From CAVRAW01 sp963716135 (GTDB taxonomy: Bacteria > Planctomycetota > Planctomycetia > Pirellulales > JADZDJ01), in contig OY970289.1 in NCBI GenBank assembly GCA_963716135.1, forward strand, positions 3,162,001 to 3,226,000: a stretch of DNA of 64,000 nt. Reading direction: 5' to 3'. The position numbers and the translations under genes are program-made. The notes beneath the pieces were generated by a model. It did not search any database and was not told where the DNA came from. It saw nothing but the letters and a program-made list of their open reading frames with translations. Positions 19,213 to 29,013 of this stretch are shown here, in pieces (position 1 is the first letter of the stretch; each line of letters opens with the position of its first letter).

Positions 19213-21543
19213 ATGATCACCCGACTCCACCAACGCTCGCTCGCTGGCGCTCTTGCGCCGCAGGCCAAACCCATCGCGACCCCGACGCTGCCGACATGGT
19301 GGCCCGTTCGCGCGCTGCAAGAATATCTCGTCGATTCTTATCAGCGCAGTGTCCTCTTTCTCGACGTGCTTCGCCGGCGCGGCAACAACCAGAAAGCAAT
19401 AACCAGTCGGCCGATGGCGACCGTACTTTGCTTCGAACACGAGATCATCATGGATGGCCGCTCGCTGCCGCGGCCCATCAATTATTATCTGGCCCGCATC
19501 ATTCCTCCTGCCGGGTCGGCAATAAAGCTAGGCAAAGAACCCATCATCGTCGTCGATCCGCGGGCCGGTCAGGGTCCCGGAATCGGCGGCTCCAAGACGG
19601 AGAGCGAGATCGGCGCTGCTCTTGCCGAGGGACACCCCGTCTATTTCTTCGGTTTTGCCTCGGAGCCGGTTCCCCACCAGACCTTCCTTGATGTGGTTGA
19701 GGGACAGGTGTCCTTTGTCGAACGCGTGATCGAGTCGCATCCCGACAGCCCACGGCCGATCGCTTTCGGCAACTGCCAGGCCGGATACCAGACTCTCATG
19801 GTGGCAATGCTGCGCCCGGATTTGTTCGGTACGGTAATAATGGCTGGCTCGCCCATGTCGTATTGGCAGGGCATGCATGGCAAGGCGCCGCTGCGTTACT
19901 TAGGCGGCTTGCTGGGTGGCAGTTGGCTTACCGCGTTGACGAGCGACTTGGGCAACGGCAAGTTCGACGGCGCCTATCTCATCGCCAATTTCGACAACCT
20001 CAACCCCGCGAACTTCCTCTGGGAAAAGCAGTACCAGGTCTACGCTAACATCGACACCGAAGCGCAGCGATACCTGGGATTCGAAAGGTGGTGGGGCGAC
20101 TTCATCCAACTCAACGGCGAGGAAATCCAATACCTTGTCGATCAGTTGTTCATCGGCGACAAGCTGACGAGAAATGAGTTGATTTCCAACACCGGTCGGG
20201 TTTTCGACGCACGCAATGTGACATCGCCTATCATCTGTTTCACCTCGATGAAAGACAATATTAGCCCGCCACAGCAGGCGCTCGGCTGGATTCTCGATCT
20301 CTACCGCAACGTCGAGGAGATCAGGGACCGCGGACGGACGATTGTCTACTGCATCGACCCTGCCGCCGGCCACCTCGCAATTTTTGTGTCGGCCAAGGTC
20401 GCAGCCAAGGAGGACATGGCGTTCGTACGGACGCTCGACATCCTCGATTCGCTGCCTCCTGGACTATATGAGATGCTTGTGACGCCAAAGAAAAAGGGCG
20501 AGTCGGGCGCGGAACTTGTTCAGGGAGACTTTGTCGTTCGTTTCGAGCCGCGGACTTTCGACGACATCCGGGCGCTTGGCCGCAATTCGGTAGAAGAGGA
20601 CCGCGCCTTTGCAACCGTGGCGCGACTTTCCGAGTTGAACCTCAGCCTCTATCGGACCTTCGTACAGCCCTTCATACGCGGCGTCGTAAGCGAGCCCCTG
20701 GCGCAAACGCTTCGCGTGCTCAATCCGCTCCGTCTGAGTTACACGCTGTTTGCTGACGACAACCCTGCGATGGCGCCGGTTGCGGAGCTTGCCAATCAGG
20801 TGCGCACCGACCGGCGGCCCGCAGCCGCTGACAATCCGATGGTGCGCACGCAGGAGTCGGTCTCGAAGTACGTCGAAATGGCATTAAATGCCTATCGCGA
20901 CCTGCGAGACCGGGCGGAAGAATCGCTGTTCTTCGCAGTCTATTCCTCGCCGATCGTCCAGGGTCTGCTGGGTACCAGCTCGGCTGGCGGTGCTCCGCGC
21001 CGATTGCCGAGACTCACTCCGGCTGATGAGGCCTCCTTCGCGACTGCGCGCGCTAACGCACGGACGAAGCTGCGAAACGGTGGCGTTGAGGAGGCGATCG
21101 TGAGAGCTTTACTCTTTGTGCTTCTGGGCGAGCGGCGTTTCGACGAACGCGTGGCCGCAGCGTTTCGTGAGCTGCATTGGCGACAACGCCACTTGACCCA
21201 CCAAGAACTCAAACAAATGGTGCGCGATCAAGCGGCGGTGCTTCGCCTGGAGCCTGACAAGGCAATCGAAAGCTTGCCGGCCCTTGTCTCCGGCCTGGAC
21301 GCAGATCGGGCAATGCTCTTGGAGATTGTGACCGAAGTGGTTGGTGCCGCAGGCCCCTTTGACGAGGCGGCCAGGGAACGGTTGGACCGCCTTGCACGGA
21401 TCCTTTTGCCAAGCAGATATGCCGAGATGGCTACCTCCCAAGCGAGGCAACAGGAAGCGACGTCTCCGTTGCCGCTACGAAAACTGAAGAACAGATCCAA
21501 AGTCGATCATCGAAGGGGGGCGACATCATGGCACAAAATTTGA
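19213..21543 (+). CDS. DUF3141 protein, PHA-synthase-like alpha/beta hydrolase
   Basis: A 776-residue soluble protein, ATG preceded by AGGAGG at 19199-19204. The first 420 residues have an alpha/beta-hydrolase core like that of PHA synthases. Features are the nucleophile elbow AFGNCQAGYQ (Cys in place of the usual Ser), CFTSMKDNISPP with the acid residue, and DPAAGHLAIF with the His. The C-terminal half is helical and typical of DUF3141 proteins. Its gene overlaps the next by 16 bp, forming a unit with a MaoC-phosphotransacylase fusion and an acetate kinase. An acyl-transfer or polyester/thioester hydrolase role is inferred from the Cys-Asp-His set; none is proven here. Confidence 0.82.
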   Translation: MITRLHQRSLAGALAPQAKPIATPTLPTWWPVRALQEYLVDSYQRSVLFLDVLRRRGNNQKAITSRPMATVLCFEHEIIMDGRSLPRPINYYLARIIPPAGSAIKLGKEPIIVVDPRAGQGPGIGGSKTESEIGAALAEGHPVYFFGFASEPVPHQTFLDVVEGQVSFVERVIESHPDSPRPIAFGNCQAGYQTLMVAMLRPDLFGTVIMAGSPMSYWQGMHGKAPLRYLGGLLGGSWLTALTSDLGNGKFDGAYLIANFDNLNPANFLWEKQYQVYANIDTEAQRYLGFERWWGDFIQLNGEEIQYLVDQLFIGDKLTRNELISNTGRVFDARNVTSPIICFTSMKDNISPPQQALGWILDLYRNVEEIRDRGRTIVYCIDPAAGHLAIFVSAKVAAKEDMAFVRTLDILDSLPPGLYEMLVTPKKKGESGAELVQGDFVVRFEPRTFDDIRALGRNSVEEDRAFATVARLSELNLSLYRTFVQPFIRGVVSEPLAQTLRVLNPLRLSYTLFADDNPAMAPVAELANQVRTDRRPAAADNPMVRTQESVSKYVEMALNAYRDLRDRAEESLFFAVYSSPIVQGLLGTSSAGGAPRRLPRLTPADEASFATARANARTKLRNGGVEEAIVRALLFVLLGERRFDERVAAAFRELHWRQRHLTHQELKQMVRDQAAVLRLEPDKAIESLPALVSGLDADRAMLLEIVTEVVGAAGPFDEAARERLDRLARILLPSRYAEMATSQARQQEATSPLPLRKLKNRSKVDHRRGATSWHKI

Positions 21544-22922
21544 GCTTGCGCGTGGCAAGCGCCGGCGCGGACTCGGCCATCGACGGTGAAATGAGCCGAA
21601 CGATCGAGCAAATCAACGTCGGCCAGACTGCAGCGTTCACCCGCGGCTTTGAAGCGGCCGATTTGAGGGCGTGGGGGTCGGCGACCGGCGAACTAGTGTC
21701 GTCTGGTGAAGGCGGACTTGGTATCATTGTCGCGATGTTGAGTGGGTTGGCGTCTTCGCGCCTGCCGGGACCCGGTTTGGTGCTACGCCGCATCGCCGTC
21801 AATTTGGCCCGCCCCATCGTCGCAGGCGATGCGATCAAAGCCCAGCTCACGGTCACGGAAAAGCAGGCCTCGGAGGGGACGGTGCGATTGGAGGCGCGCT
21901 GCACCGACGCGCAAGGCGCTGTCATCGCAGTCGGTACGCTCGAAATACTCGCGCCGAAGAAGAGCCTGCCACTGCCGGTATCCCACTCGCTCGATAAACT
22001 CCTCAACCTTTGCACTGCACTTGCGCCTGTGCGCACGGGGGTTGTTTGGCCGCTTTCCGAGGAGGCGCTGGTTGGCGCCCTCGACGCGGCTGCGGCCGAA
22101 CTGATTGCCCCGGTCCTGTATGGCCCAAGAGCCGAACTGACGTCACTTGCCGCAAATGCGGGCCTTGATCTAGGCAGCTGCCGGGTCGAAGAGGTGTCAG
22201 AGCCAGCGGATGCCGCCGCGATGGCTGCGGCCGCCGCCGGCGCGGGCGATCTTGGCGCGCTGATGAAGGGTAGCCTGCACACCGACATTATTCTGCACGC
22301 AATCTTGCAAAAAGAGGCGAAGCTCACGACGGGCCGGCTGCTCAGTCATTGCGCACTGATTTCGGCCCCAACCTATCCGCAACGGATTGTCCTGAGCGAC
22401 GTGGCGCTGAACATCGCGCCCGACCTCGACCAGAAGCGCGACATTTGCCAGAACGCCATCGGCTTCGCCCGCGCAATGGGCATCGCTCAACCAAAAGTGG
22501 CGGTTCTTTCAGCCGTCGAGAACGTGCGGACCAAGATGGTTTCGACCATCGACGCCGCGTTGCTGGCCAAAATGGCCGACCGTCATCAAATTGTCGGCGG
22601 AATTGTCGACGGTCCACTCGATCTCGACGCGGCCATTGATCCGGAAGCAGCTCGGATTAAGAACATCGTCTCGCCGGTGGCCGGCAAAGCAAATGTGCTG
22701 ATTGTGCCCAACATCGAGGCGGGTAACATGATTTACAAAGAGTTCGCCTTCATGGCCGACGCTCAAACCGCCGGTCTGGTAGTGGGCGCCCGCGTGCCGG
22801 TGATCTTGACGAGCCGCGCGGATAACGCGGCGGCCCGCCGGTTCTCTGCGGCGGCGGCCGTCATTTACGCTGATGCGCTGGCCCGCGATCCTGAGAGTAT
22901 CTTTCCCGAGGCCGAGGAGTAG
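21528..22922 (+). CDS. Bifunctional MaoC-like hydratase / phosphate acyltransferase
   Basis: 464 residues. The N-terminal 140 form a MaoC-like hot-dog domain (FSSGEGGLGI-type loop written here as VSSGEGGLGIIVAMLSGL, then GPGLVLRRIAVNLARPIVAG). Residues about 160-464 form a PTA/PTB phosphotransacylase domain (GSLHTDIILHAIL, IVLSDVALNIAPDL, VSPVAGKANVLIVPNIEAGN). The pair would hydrate enoyl-CoA and convert acyl-CoA plus phosphate to acyl phosphate. Acyl phosphate is the substrate of the kinase that starts 7 bp after this stop. Same fusion family as the annotated bifunctional enoyl-CoA hydratase/phosphate acetyltransferases. Confidence 0.88.
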   Translation: MAQNLSLRVASAGADSAIDGEMSRTIEQINVGQTAAFTRGFEAADLRAWGSATGELVSSGEGGLGIIVAMLSGLASSRLPGPGLVLRRIAVNLARPIVAGDAIKAQLTVTEKQASEGTVRLEARCTDAQGAVIAVGTLEILAPKKSLPLPVSHSLDKLLNLCTALAPVRTGVVWPLSEEALVGALDAAAAELIAPVLYGPRAELTSLAANAGLDLGSCRVEEVSEPADAAAMAAAAAGAGDLGALMKGSLHTDIILHAILQKEAKLTTGRLLSHCALISAPTYPQRIVLSDVALNIAPDLDQKRDICQNAIGFARAMGIAQPKVAVLSAVENVRTKMVSTIDAALLAKMADRHQIVGGIVDGPLDLDAAIDPEAARIKNIVSPVAGKANVLIVPNIEAGNMIYKEFAFMADAQTAGLVVGARVPVILTSRADNAAARRFSAAAAVIYADALARDPESIFPEAEE

Positions 22923-22929
22923 CGCCTCG

Positions 22930-24120
22930 ATGACCGCGATTATTGTCATCAATGCAGGTTCTACGAGCCTTAAGTTCGCCGCCTATCGCTTCGATCAGGG
23001 GAACGATCTGAGCGTCGTTTGTCGTGGGCAGATTGGCGAAATGCAGTCAGACCCGCATTTCGTGGTGAAAGGCCCCGACCGCAAGCTATTGGACGCCCAC
23101 GAATGGGGCGAGAACCGTGCCATTGACCATGCGGAGGCGCTGACTTTTGCGGTCAATTGGATGGAGCGGAACATCGAGGGATTGAAAATCGCAGCAGCCG
23201 GCCACCGCATTGTCTTGGGCGGCACACGTTACGCAGCGCCGACGCTGATTGAACGAGGTGTGCTCGATTATCTCGATGGACTCAGCCGAATGGAGCCGTC
23301 GCACCAGCCGGCCAACGTCGCCGGCGCAAGGGCGTTTGCCAAGGTATTTGGGCACCTGCCGCAGGTGGCTTGCTTCGACAGCTCTTTCCATCGGACCATG
23401 CCTGACGTGGCACAGACGTATGCCCTCCCGGCGGAAATGCTGGCGCACGGCATCCGCCATTGGGGCTATCACGGCATCTCCTACGACTACATCAGCCGCG
23501 AGGTGAAGAAGCGCGTCCCAGAAGCCAGGCGCGTCATCGCTGCGCATCTCGGCGGCGGAGCAAGTCTGTGTGCGATGCTGGACGGGAAAAGCGTCGACAC
23601 GACAATGGGTTTCTCGGGGCTTTCCGGCCTGCCAATGTCCACCCGCTGCGGCGATTTACCGCCCGAAATTGTGTTCTACTTGCTGCGCACCAAGGCGTAT
23701 GACTCCGATGCCATCGAGAGACTGCTGTATGAGAAGTCCGGGTTGCTAGGGCTCTCTGGAACGACGAGCGACATGCACGCACTCCTGAATGACAAGGCAG
23801 CGGAGGCAGCGCGGGCAGTGGAATACTTCGTCTATCAGGTGGTCAAGTACGCGGGCGCCTATGCCGCTGTGCTTGGTGGATTGGACGCTTTCGTGTTCAC
23901 AGCGGGGATTGGCGAGAATGCGGCCGCGCTTCGGGCGGCCGTGTGCCGGCGTCTCGGTTTCCTTGGCGTTGAACTGGACGACGCCGCCAACGCGCGGCAC
24001 GGCCCGCGTATCTCTACGATGGCCAGCCGTGCGTCGGTCTGGGTGATACCGACGAACGAGGAATTGATGATCGCCAGGCACACGCTTGCCGTCACGCGGA
24101 CCAAAGGCTTGGTTCATTGA
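22930..24120 (+). CDS. ackA: Acetate/propionate-family kinase
   Basis: 396 residues from the ATG at 22930 (VINAGSTSLKF at the N-terminus; GAGGAG at 22914-22919). Family signatures are ACFDSSFHRTMP, HWGYHGISYDY, IAAHLGGGASLCAMLDG, SGLPMSTRCGD and FTAGIGENAAALR. It makes ATP from acyl phosphate and ADP in the cytoplasm. An upstream in-frame start at 22873 would overlap the transacylase gene and is rejected. The three-gene unit would turn CoA thioesters into acid plus ATP. Confidence 0.9.
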   Translation: MTAIIVINAGSTSLKFAAYRFDQGNDLSVVCRGQIGEMQSDPHFVVKGPDRKLLDAHEWGENRAIDHAEALTFAVNWMERNIEGLKIAAAGHRIVLGGTRYAAPTLIERGVLDYLDGLSRMEPSHQPANVAGARAFAKVFGHLPQVACFDSSFHRTMPDVAQTYALPAEMLAHGIRHWGYHGISYDYISREVKKRVPEARRVIAAHLGGGASLCAMLDGKSVDTTMGFSGLSGLPMSTRCGDLPPEIVFYLLRTKAYDSDAIERLLYEKSGLLGLSGTTSDMHALLNDKAAEAARAVEYFVYQVVKYAGAYAAVLGGLDAFVFTAGIGENAAALRAAVCRRLGFLGVELDDAANARHGPRISTMASRASVWVIPTNEELMIARHTLAVTRTKGLVH

Positions 24121-24180
24121 CGTTGCCCATGTACGCAACTCAGAGCGCGCGGATCAGCAGAACACGCTTGTCCTACGTCA

Positions 24181-24299
24181 CGACAGGTCAACCGCCGGAA
24201 CGAATTCCACGGCTCTGCCGGGCCAACCTGCCCGTCTCATCAAACGGTTGAGTTCCCAGAGCGCGACTGCTGTCTTAAAACACATTCGTTTTTTCGGAC
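24181..24299 (+). repeat. Dispersed palindromic repeat, copy D (uninterrupted)
   Basis: CAACCGCCGGAACGAATTCC at 24189 through CGTCTCATCAAACGGTTGAG and TTCCCAGAGCGCGACTGCTG to a TTCGTTTTTTCGGACG tail. It sits between convergent genes ackA and the TspO fusion. Confidence 0.78.
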
Positions 24300-24411
24300 G
24301 ATTAATAAACGGCTTAGACCAACGGTTTCTTGACGATCGAAAAGCCAAGCGCACGACAGATGTACCCTGTAGCTGGTTGGGGTGCTGACAGTAGGCGCGC
24401 TTTAACCATCC

Positions 24412-26352
24412 TCATGTGTTCATCCTCCATATGCTACAATTCAACACGGTCGCGAACGCGGTCCAGCCTAAATATGGTAAGAGCAGAAGGGCCGCAGGCG
24501 CGGATCTGCTCCAGAAGCTAACGGCCGTCGCGAAAATCGCCAGCCAAAGGATGAGAATTTCAGCGAATGCAAAGCCAGGATTGCGCATTCCGAAAAAGAT
24601 GGCTGACCAGCAGATGTTGAGAGCCAGTTGCAGCCCGAACAATGCAAGCGCGCCCCGTGAGGCCGTCCAACCAGCTCGACGCCACACGAGCCACGCCGCG
24701 CAAGCCATCAACAAATACAGCACGCTCCAGACCGGAGCGAAAATCCAATCCGGTGGTGTCCAACTTGGCTTATGAAGCATTTGATACCAGTCACCAACCG
24801 ATTCCGAAGTGGTAACCCCTCCGACCCCCGCCGCCGCAAAACAGATCGCGACAAAGCCCAATAGCCACGCGGCTTGCCGCGCGCGAGACGGTTGCCATGG
24901 CTTAACGCCGGCATCCACAAGTCTTTGGCCGGCTTTGACGATGCCCCGCAGCATCCCCGCGAATACGATCTGATGCAGGGGATACACGAGGTACCAGTAG
25001 GCAAGTCCCGCAAGGCCGACCGGATCGAAGATGGCTGTCTGCCGAATGAGCGATCCGCTGGTCGTCGGCTGGACTTCGTATTCCAGCCAAGCTCTGCCGG
25101 GCAAACGCATTTCGGCCAGCAATCGCAAGCGGCGATTCGATTCGTAGGCTTCAACACGCCAACAATCGATGGTGTCGCCGACGCGGACGTGCTGGGGATC
25201 TCTGCGACCACGTCGAAGTCCGACGCCGCCGATGATCAAATCGAGCAGACCGCGGAGCTTCCATAGGACGTCGGCGTAATACCATCCACGGTTTCCTCCG
25301 ATTCGCCGGATTGGGACAAAGGCGTCCTCTGGCGCCAGTGGACTCGATTCGCGCGCGAATCGATCAAGCGATTGCCGAAGCGCACACCGGCCCACGATTT
25401 TGTGGAACCGCCGGAGGAAAATGCGTCCGACCAGCGGGTTTCCGCGAATTCCCGGTCCTCATTGCACAGCGCCGCCGCGATTGCGTCTCGGTAGCCAACA
25501 GGTCGAATGTCGAAATCCTTAAGCGCAATTGGATTGCGAACGAGGGTGGGATGGCGAATGCTATCGATGAGTTTTCGGCCAATCCCTGCGTAAAGCGGAG
25601 TGACTAAACCGAGCCACAGACTCGATAGCCGGGGAGTCAGCACGGGCACCGGAATCAGCAGCCGGCGAAGGCCGCGTTGATGCGCGTACTCGCGCATCAA
25701 CTCACGATATGATACTTGATCCGCTCCACCAATTTCGTAGATCCGCGAACTGTCCGCCGTCATGAAAAGGGCAGCCAGGAGGTAGTTGAGTAGGTCGTCG
25801 ATGGCGATTGGTTGCGCGGCGAACTGCAACCCAGCGTGGCGTAATCATTACCGGAAGCTTGTCGACTAGGGCGCGAATCATCTCGAATGACAAGCTGCCG
25901 GAGCCAAGCACGATCGAAGCTCGGAACTCGATCACTTGCACCCCGGTCGAACGTAGAATCTGACCAACTTCGTGGCGGCTCCGGAGATGCGGTGAAAGTT
26001 GCTCATCCTCGTTCGCCAACCCGCCAAGGTATATGATGCGCCGCACCCCGGCCTCACGCGCGGCCTCAGCAAAATTGCGTGCGGCGAGACGATCCGTCAC
26101 CTCAAAGTCGTCGGTCGCTCCCATCGAGTGAACGAAGTAATACGCTGATTCGACGCCTGCCATTGCGGCCGCGAGCGACTCGCGTTCCAGGACATCGCCC
26201 CGCACAACCTCGATGGTTTCTTTGATCCGAGCGGACAGGAATTCCGGGTGCCGTGACAAGCACCTCACGGGAATCGACCTTGCGGATAAAAGGCGCAAAA
26301 GTCGGCCCCCCACGTAACCACTTGCGCCCGTCAGTAGGACTTTACCTGGCAT
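24412..26352 (-). CDS. NAD(P)-binding SDR / DUF2867 / TspO-MBR fusion protein, two frameshifts
   Basis: Starts at 26352 with VLLTGASGYVGGRLLRLL (Rossmann GxSGxxG). It continues YYFVHSMGATDDFE and YLGGLANE, typical of NmrA-like atypical SDRs. The frame breaks near 25820 (resuming AAQPIAIDDLLNYLL) and again near 25355 (resuming ESSPLAPEDAFVPIRRIGG). DUF2867 follows (GWYYADVLWKLRGLLDLIIG, GRAWLEYEV). The C-terminal 150 residues are a TspO/MBR membrane domain (HKPSWTPPDWIFAPVWSVLY, NICWSAIFFGMRNPG, LPYLGWTAFATVLN). SDR-DUF2867 fusions of about 480 residues are known; the added TspO module is unusual. Joined length is about 645 residues. Confidence 0.82.
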
Positions 26353-26367
26353 GTCCGCTTCCCATTT

Positions 26368-26925
26368 TTACGACGGCGTCTTCACTTGAGAATCTGACGG
26401 CAGCAGGCACGCGCCGGATGGTGGGAACAGTTCGCGGAGCTTGCTCTGGCGAAACGTAAAAATCTTGATCAAATCCGGACGCACGAACAGTGCATTGATC
26501 AGCGACCCGCCGTACACTTCGTAGTCGACAATGTCGCGGCAGAGTGTGCCGCCATCGACCTCTTCAAACACATGCTCATGGCGCCAACGTCGATAAGGTC
26601 CGTGAGTCTGTTCGTCCACGAAGCGCAGTGGCGGCTCCCACATGCTGATCCGACTTTGCCAGCGAACTGGAAAGCCGTGAACTCGCAATCGGTAGTCGAC
26701 GAGTGAATTCGATGTGATGCGAATGGGCGGCGACGTGAGCACGGAAAATCGCAACCAATCCGGAGTCAGCGTCTCTAGTTGAAACGCGTCCGAAAAAAAT
26801 TCGAACACGCGATCGCGCGGCTCGGGCAGGAACTGCATTGCCACCAGGCGATACCCGTTTCCGGCGGGCGCAGGGCCAATGTGGATCGTGCTATGCTTCG
26901 GAATGTGGGGCGTGCCAACTCGCAT
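26368..26925 (-). CDS. SRPBCC-family (START-like) protein
   Basis: 185 residues with the cyclase/dehydrase SRPBCC pattern: FLPEPRDRVFEFFSDAFQLE, TPDWLRFSVL, then WQSRISMWEPPLRFVDEQTHGPYRRW split around the usual ligand-pocket strands. An HEHVFEEV...GTLCRDIVDYE segment precedes the C-terminal helix. It binds a hydrophobic ligand; which one is unknown. It lies 15 bp upstream of the SDR-DUF2867-TspO gene on the same strand and is probably cotranscribed. SRPBCC genes are frequent partners of DUF2867 and light/oxidative-stress loci. Confidence 0.8.
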   Translation of the reverse strand: MRVGTPHIPKHSTIHIGPAPAGNGYRLVAMQFLPEPRDRVFEFFSDAFQLETLTPDWLRFSVLTSPPIRITSNSLVDYRLRVHGFPVRWQSRISMWEPPLRFVDEQTHGPYRRWRHEHVFEEVDGGTLCRDIVDYEVYGGSLINALFVRPDLIKIFTFRQSKLRELFPPSGACLLPSDSQVKTPS

Positions 26926-26966
26926 TTGTGTCCTTGCTGGGCCAGACCTCGGCGCAATGAAATGTG

Positions 26967-27933
26967 CTAGTCTTTTTTGCCAATTGTCTTGCGTTTCGTT
27001 TGCCGTTGCGCCGTCGTTTCCGAGGCGCGGGGGGCGATCGGTGCATTGCCAGGCGTGACGGATCGCTTCAGAGTTTTGGCGAATGCCTCGAGGTGTTGAA
27101 GATTGTCGCAGTACGCGGAATATGTCATTTGCCGACGTAGCGGTTCGGTCAACGCGCGGCCACCGACAACAATCGCCACTTGCGATGGCAATTGCTCGTG
27201 GAAAGACCGATACTCATTCAAGAAGCGCGATTCTTCGTCGATATGCGACACGCTGAGCCAGAAGATTCGTGGCTTCGCGTCGCGGATGGCCGCAGCCAGC
27301 GTCGAGAACGGCAGCCGCGAACCGAGCGACTGTGCGCGCCAGCCCAGCTTGCGGAAAACGACTTCGACCATCATCGTTGGCAACATGTACGGATCGCATT
27401 CCGGAGCGCCGCCGATTGCCAGGACTGATTTCTCACTCGGCGCGGGAATGACCGACCGCAATTCTGCAAGGATTCGCAAACAGAGGTAGCAAGCCCTTCG
27501 TTCTTGATAGACTTGGGCGTCACCGCAATTCCATAAATCGCCAATTTTGTGGAAAGCCTCGGCGAGAACACGATCGCAGATTTCGGCGACGGATTGTCCG
27601 GCCAGGTAAAGGTCGAAGACAATTCGCCGGCATGTTAGCTCGTCGCCCCCGATTACGCGCCGTGCGAAACTGGTCGCGTGCCCTGTCGGCAATGGTGACG
27701 CCGTGTCCGGTATTCGAAGGCAGTCGCAGTAATTCTGGTCGGACCAGACGGTGCCCCGATTTTGTAAGGAACTGCACGACGTCATCGAGAGCCAAACGTC
27801 GGTGCCCCCCCGCAGTGCGGACGGTGGTCAGCAGGCCACGATCGCACCAGCGTTTAAGCGACGACTCGCTGACGCCAATGGCCTGGGCGACCTGCTTGGG
27901 AGTGATCAGCTGGGCCACGAGATTTCTCGACAA
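26967..27933 (-). CDS. MerR-type HTH plus B12-binding-like regulator (CarH/LitR-like), one frameshift
   Basis: The TTG start at 27933 opens an HTH domain (LITPKQVAQAIGVSESSLKR, WCDRGLLTTVRTAGGHRRLA) of the MerR class. After a frame break near 27645-27680 come a helical cap domain and a cobalamin-binding Rossmann-like domain ending at 26967. In CarH-type photoreceptors the cap has Wx(n)EH and the B12 domain has ExxHxxG. Here the cap reads WNCGDAQVYQERR (EH replaced by ER) and the loop reads GAPECDPYMLP (His and Gly replaced by Tyr and Pro). It may therefore not bind adenosylcobalamin. It adjoins the SRPBCC/SDR-TspO genes, which it may regulate. Confidence 0.78.
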
Positions 27934-28317
27934 AAGGAGTTGGCTTCCGCGATGGACGAGTTGACTGAATTATACTTTCGCGCTTTTTAGTTGTCCACGC
28001 CCAGGAATCAAGAATTTCTTTGATGTCGTAAATCCATTGATAGTATCATATTATAATCGCTTAATCGGCTTCGATTGGCGCGAATTATTCGGACGAGTCA
28101 TTGACGTCGCACCGGTGATCGAATACACTCCGAGTGAACGAATTGACCGAATTATGTGCGGCAGGGCCGGAGAATCGATGGATGGGCCGGTTTCCAATGC
28201 TTTCGAGGCTCTTGAAATGCCTGCCCCCGGCGGCTGGCGCCAATGTGCACGGTGAGGAAGTCAATTCTTCTTAGGCTCAGTGGTTCGCGATTTCTCAAAT
28301 TGCAAAAGGAGTTTGTC
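27934..28317. other. Intergenic, divergent promoter region
   Basis: Between the MerR-like gene and the fasciclin gene (divergent). An AT-rich patch ATCATATTATAATCGC at about 28047-28062 could hold a -10. No supported coding frame. Confidence 0.4.
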
Positions 28318-28860
28318 ATGTCGTGTGTTTTGAAATGTTCTGTTGCTGTCAGTGTCGCTGTCGTGACGCTGGCTTGGTCCTCGGCGGCATTGGCCGGCGA
28401 GAAGTGTGCTCGAAGCTCGATTAAGTCAGTAGCCTATGAGGGGGAAACCAAGATGGACATCGTCGATACGGCTGTGAAGGCGGGCTCCTTTAAGACGCTG
28501 GCCGCGGCGCTGAATGCAGCCGGACTGGTGGACACTTTGAAGAGCAAAGGACCGTTCACCGTCTTCGCCCCCACGGATGAGGCCTTCGAGAAGTTGCCCC
28601 CCGGCACTGTGGAGACACTGCTCAAGCCGGAAAACAAAAACAGGTTGGTGGCGATTTTGACTTATCACGTGGTTGCCGGGAACGTGAAGGCGGCCGACGT
28701 AGTGAAGCTGAAATCGGCGAAGACTTTGCAAGGTCAAACCGTGGCAATTGACGCTACGGATGGTGTGAAGATCAACAATGCCAAGGTGGTGAAGGCCGAC
28801 CTCGACTGCGGCAATGGCGTGATCCACGTGATCGACACGGTGTTGCTGCCCAAGGAGTAA
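28318..28860 (+). CDS. Secreted fasciclin-domain protein
   Basis: 180 residues from the ATG at 28318 (AAGGAG nine bases upstream; earlier in-frame start at 28243 rejected). Signal peptide SVAVVTLAWSSAALA, then one fasciclin (FAS1) domain: MDIVDTAVKAGSFKTLAAAL, GPFTVFAPTDEAFEKLP, ILTYHVVAG and NGVIHVIDTVLLP. FAS1 proteins mediate adhesion outside the cell. A close paralogue lies at 44606-45160 on the other strand. Confidence 0.9.
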   Translation: MSCVLKCSVAVSVAVVTLAWSSAALAGEKCARSSIKSVAYEGETKMDIVDTAVKAGSFKTLAAALNAAGLVDTLKSKGPFTVFAPTDEAFEKLPPGTVETLLKPENKNRLVAILTYHVVAGNVKAADVVKLKSAKTLQGQTVAIDATDGVKINNAKVVKADLDCGNGVIHVIDTVLLPKE

Positions 28861-28875
28861 TTCCAGTGAGCAGTT

Positions 28876-28903
28876 CATGGCTGGCGGACGGCCGCCAGCC
28901 ATG
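28876..28903 (+). terminator. Strong hairpin after the fasciclin gene
   Basis: CATGGCTGGCGG - ACGG - CCGCCAGCCATG: a perfect 12-bp stem with a 4-base loop, 15 bp after the stop. It lacks a following T-tract, so it may terminate weakly or protect the mRNA 3' end. Confidence 0.55.
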
Positions 28904-29013
28904 ACGCTGGCTGATTTGCCATTGCAACAGATTGAATCGCATAGGTTGTTTGAAGGCCGAGATGATTTTACGCCATCCGCGGGGAACCGCTAGTATGGCG
29001 CAGGAGGATAGTG

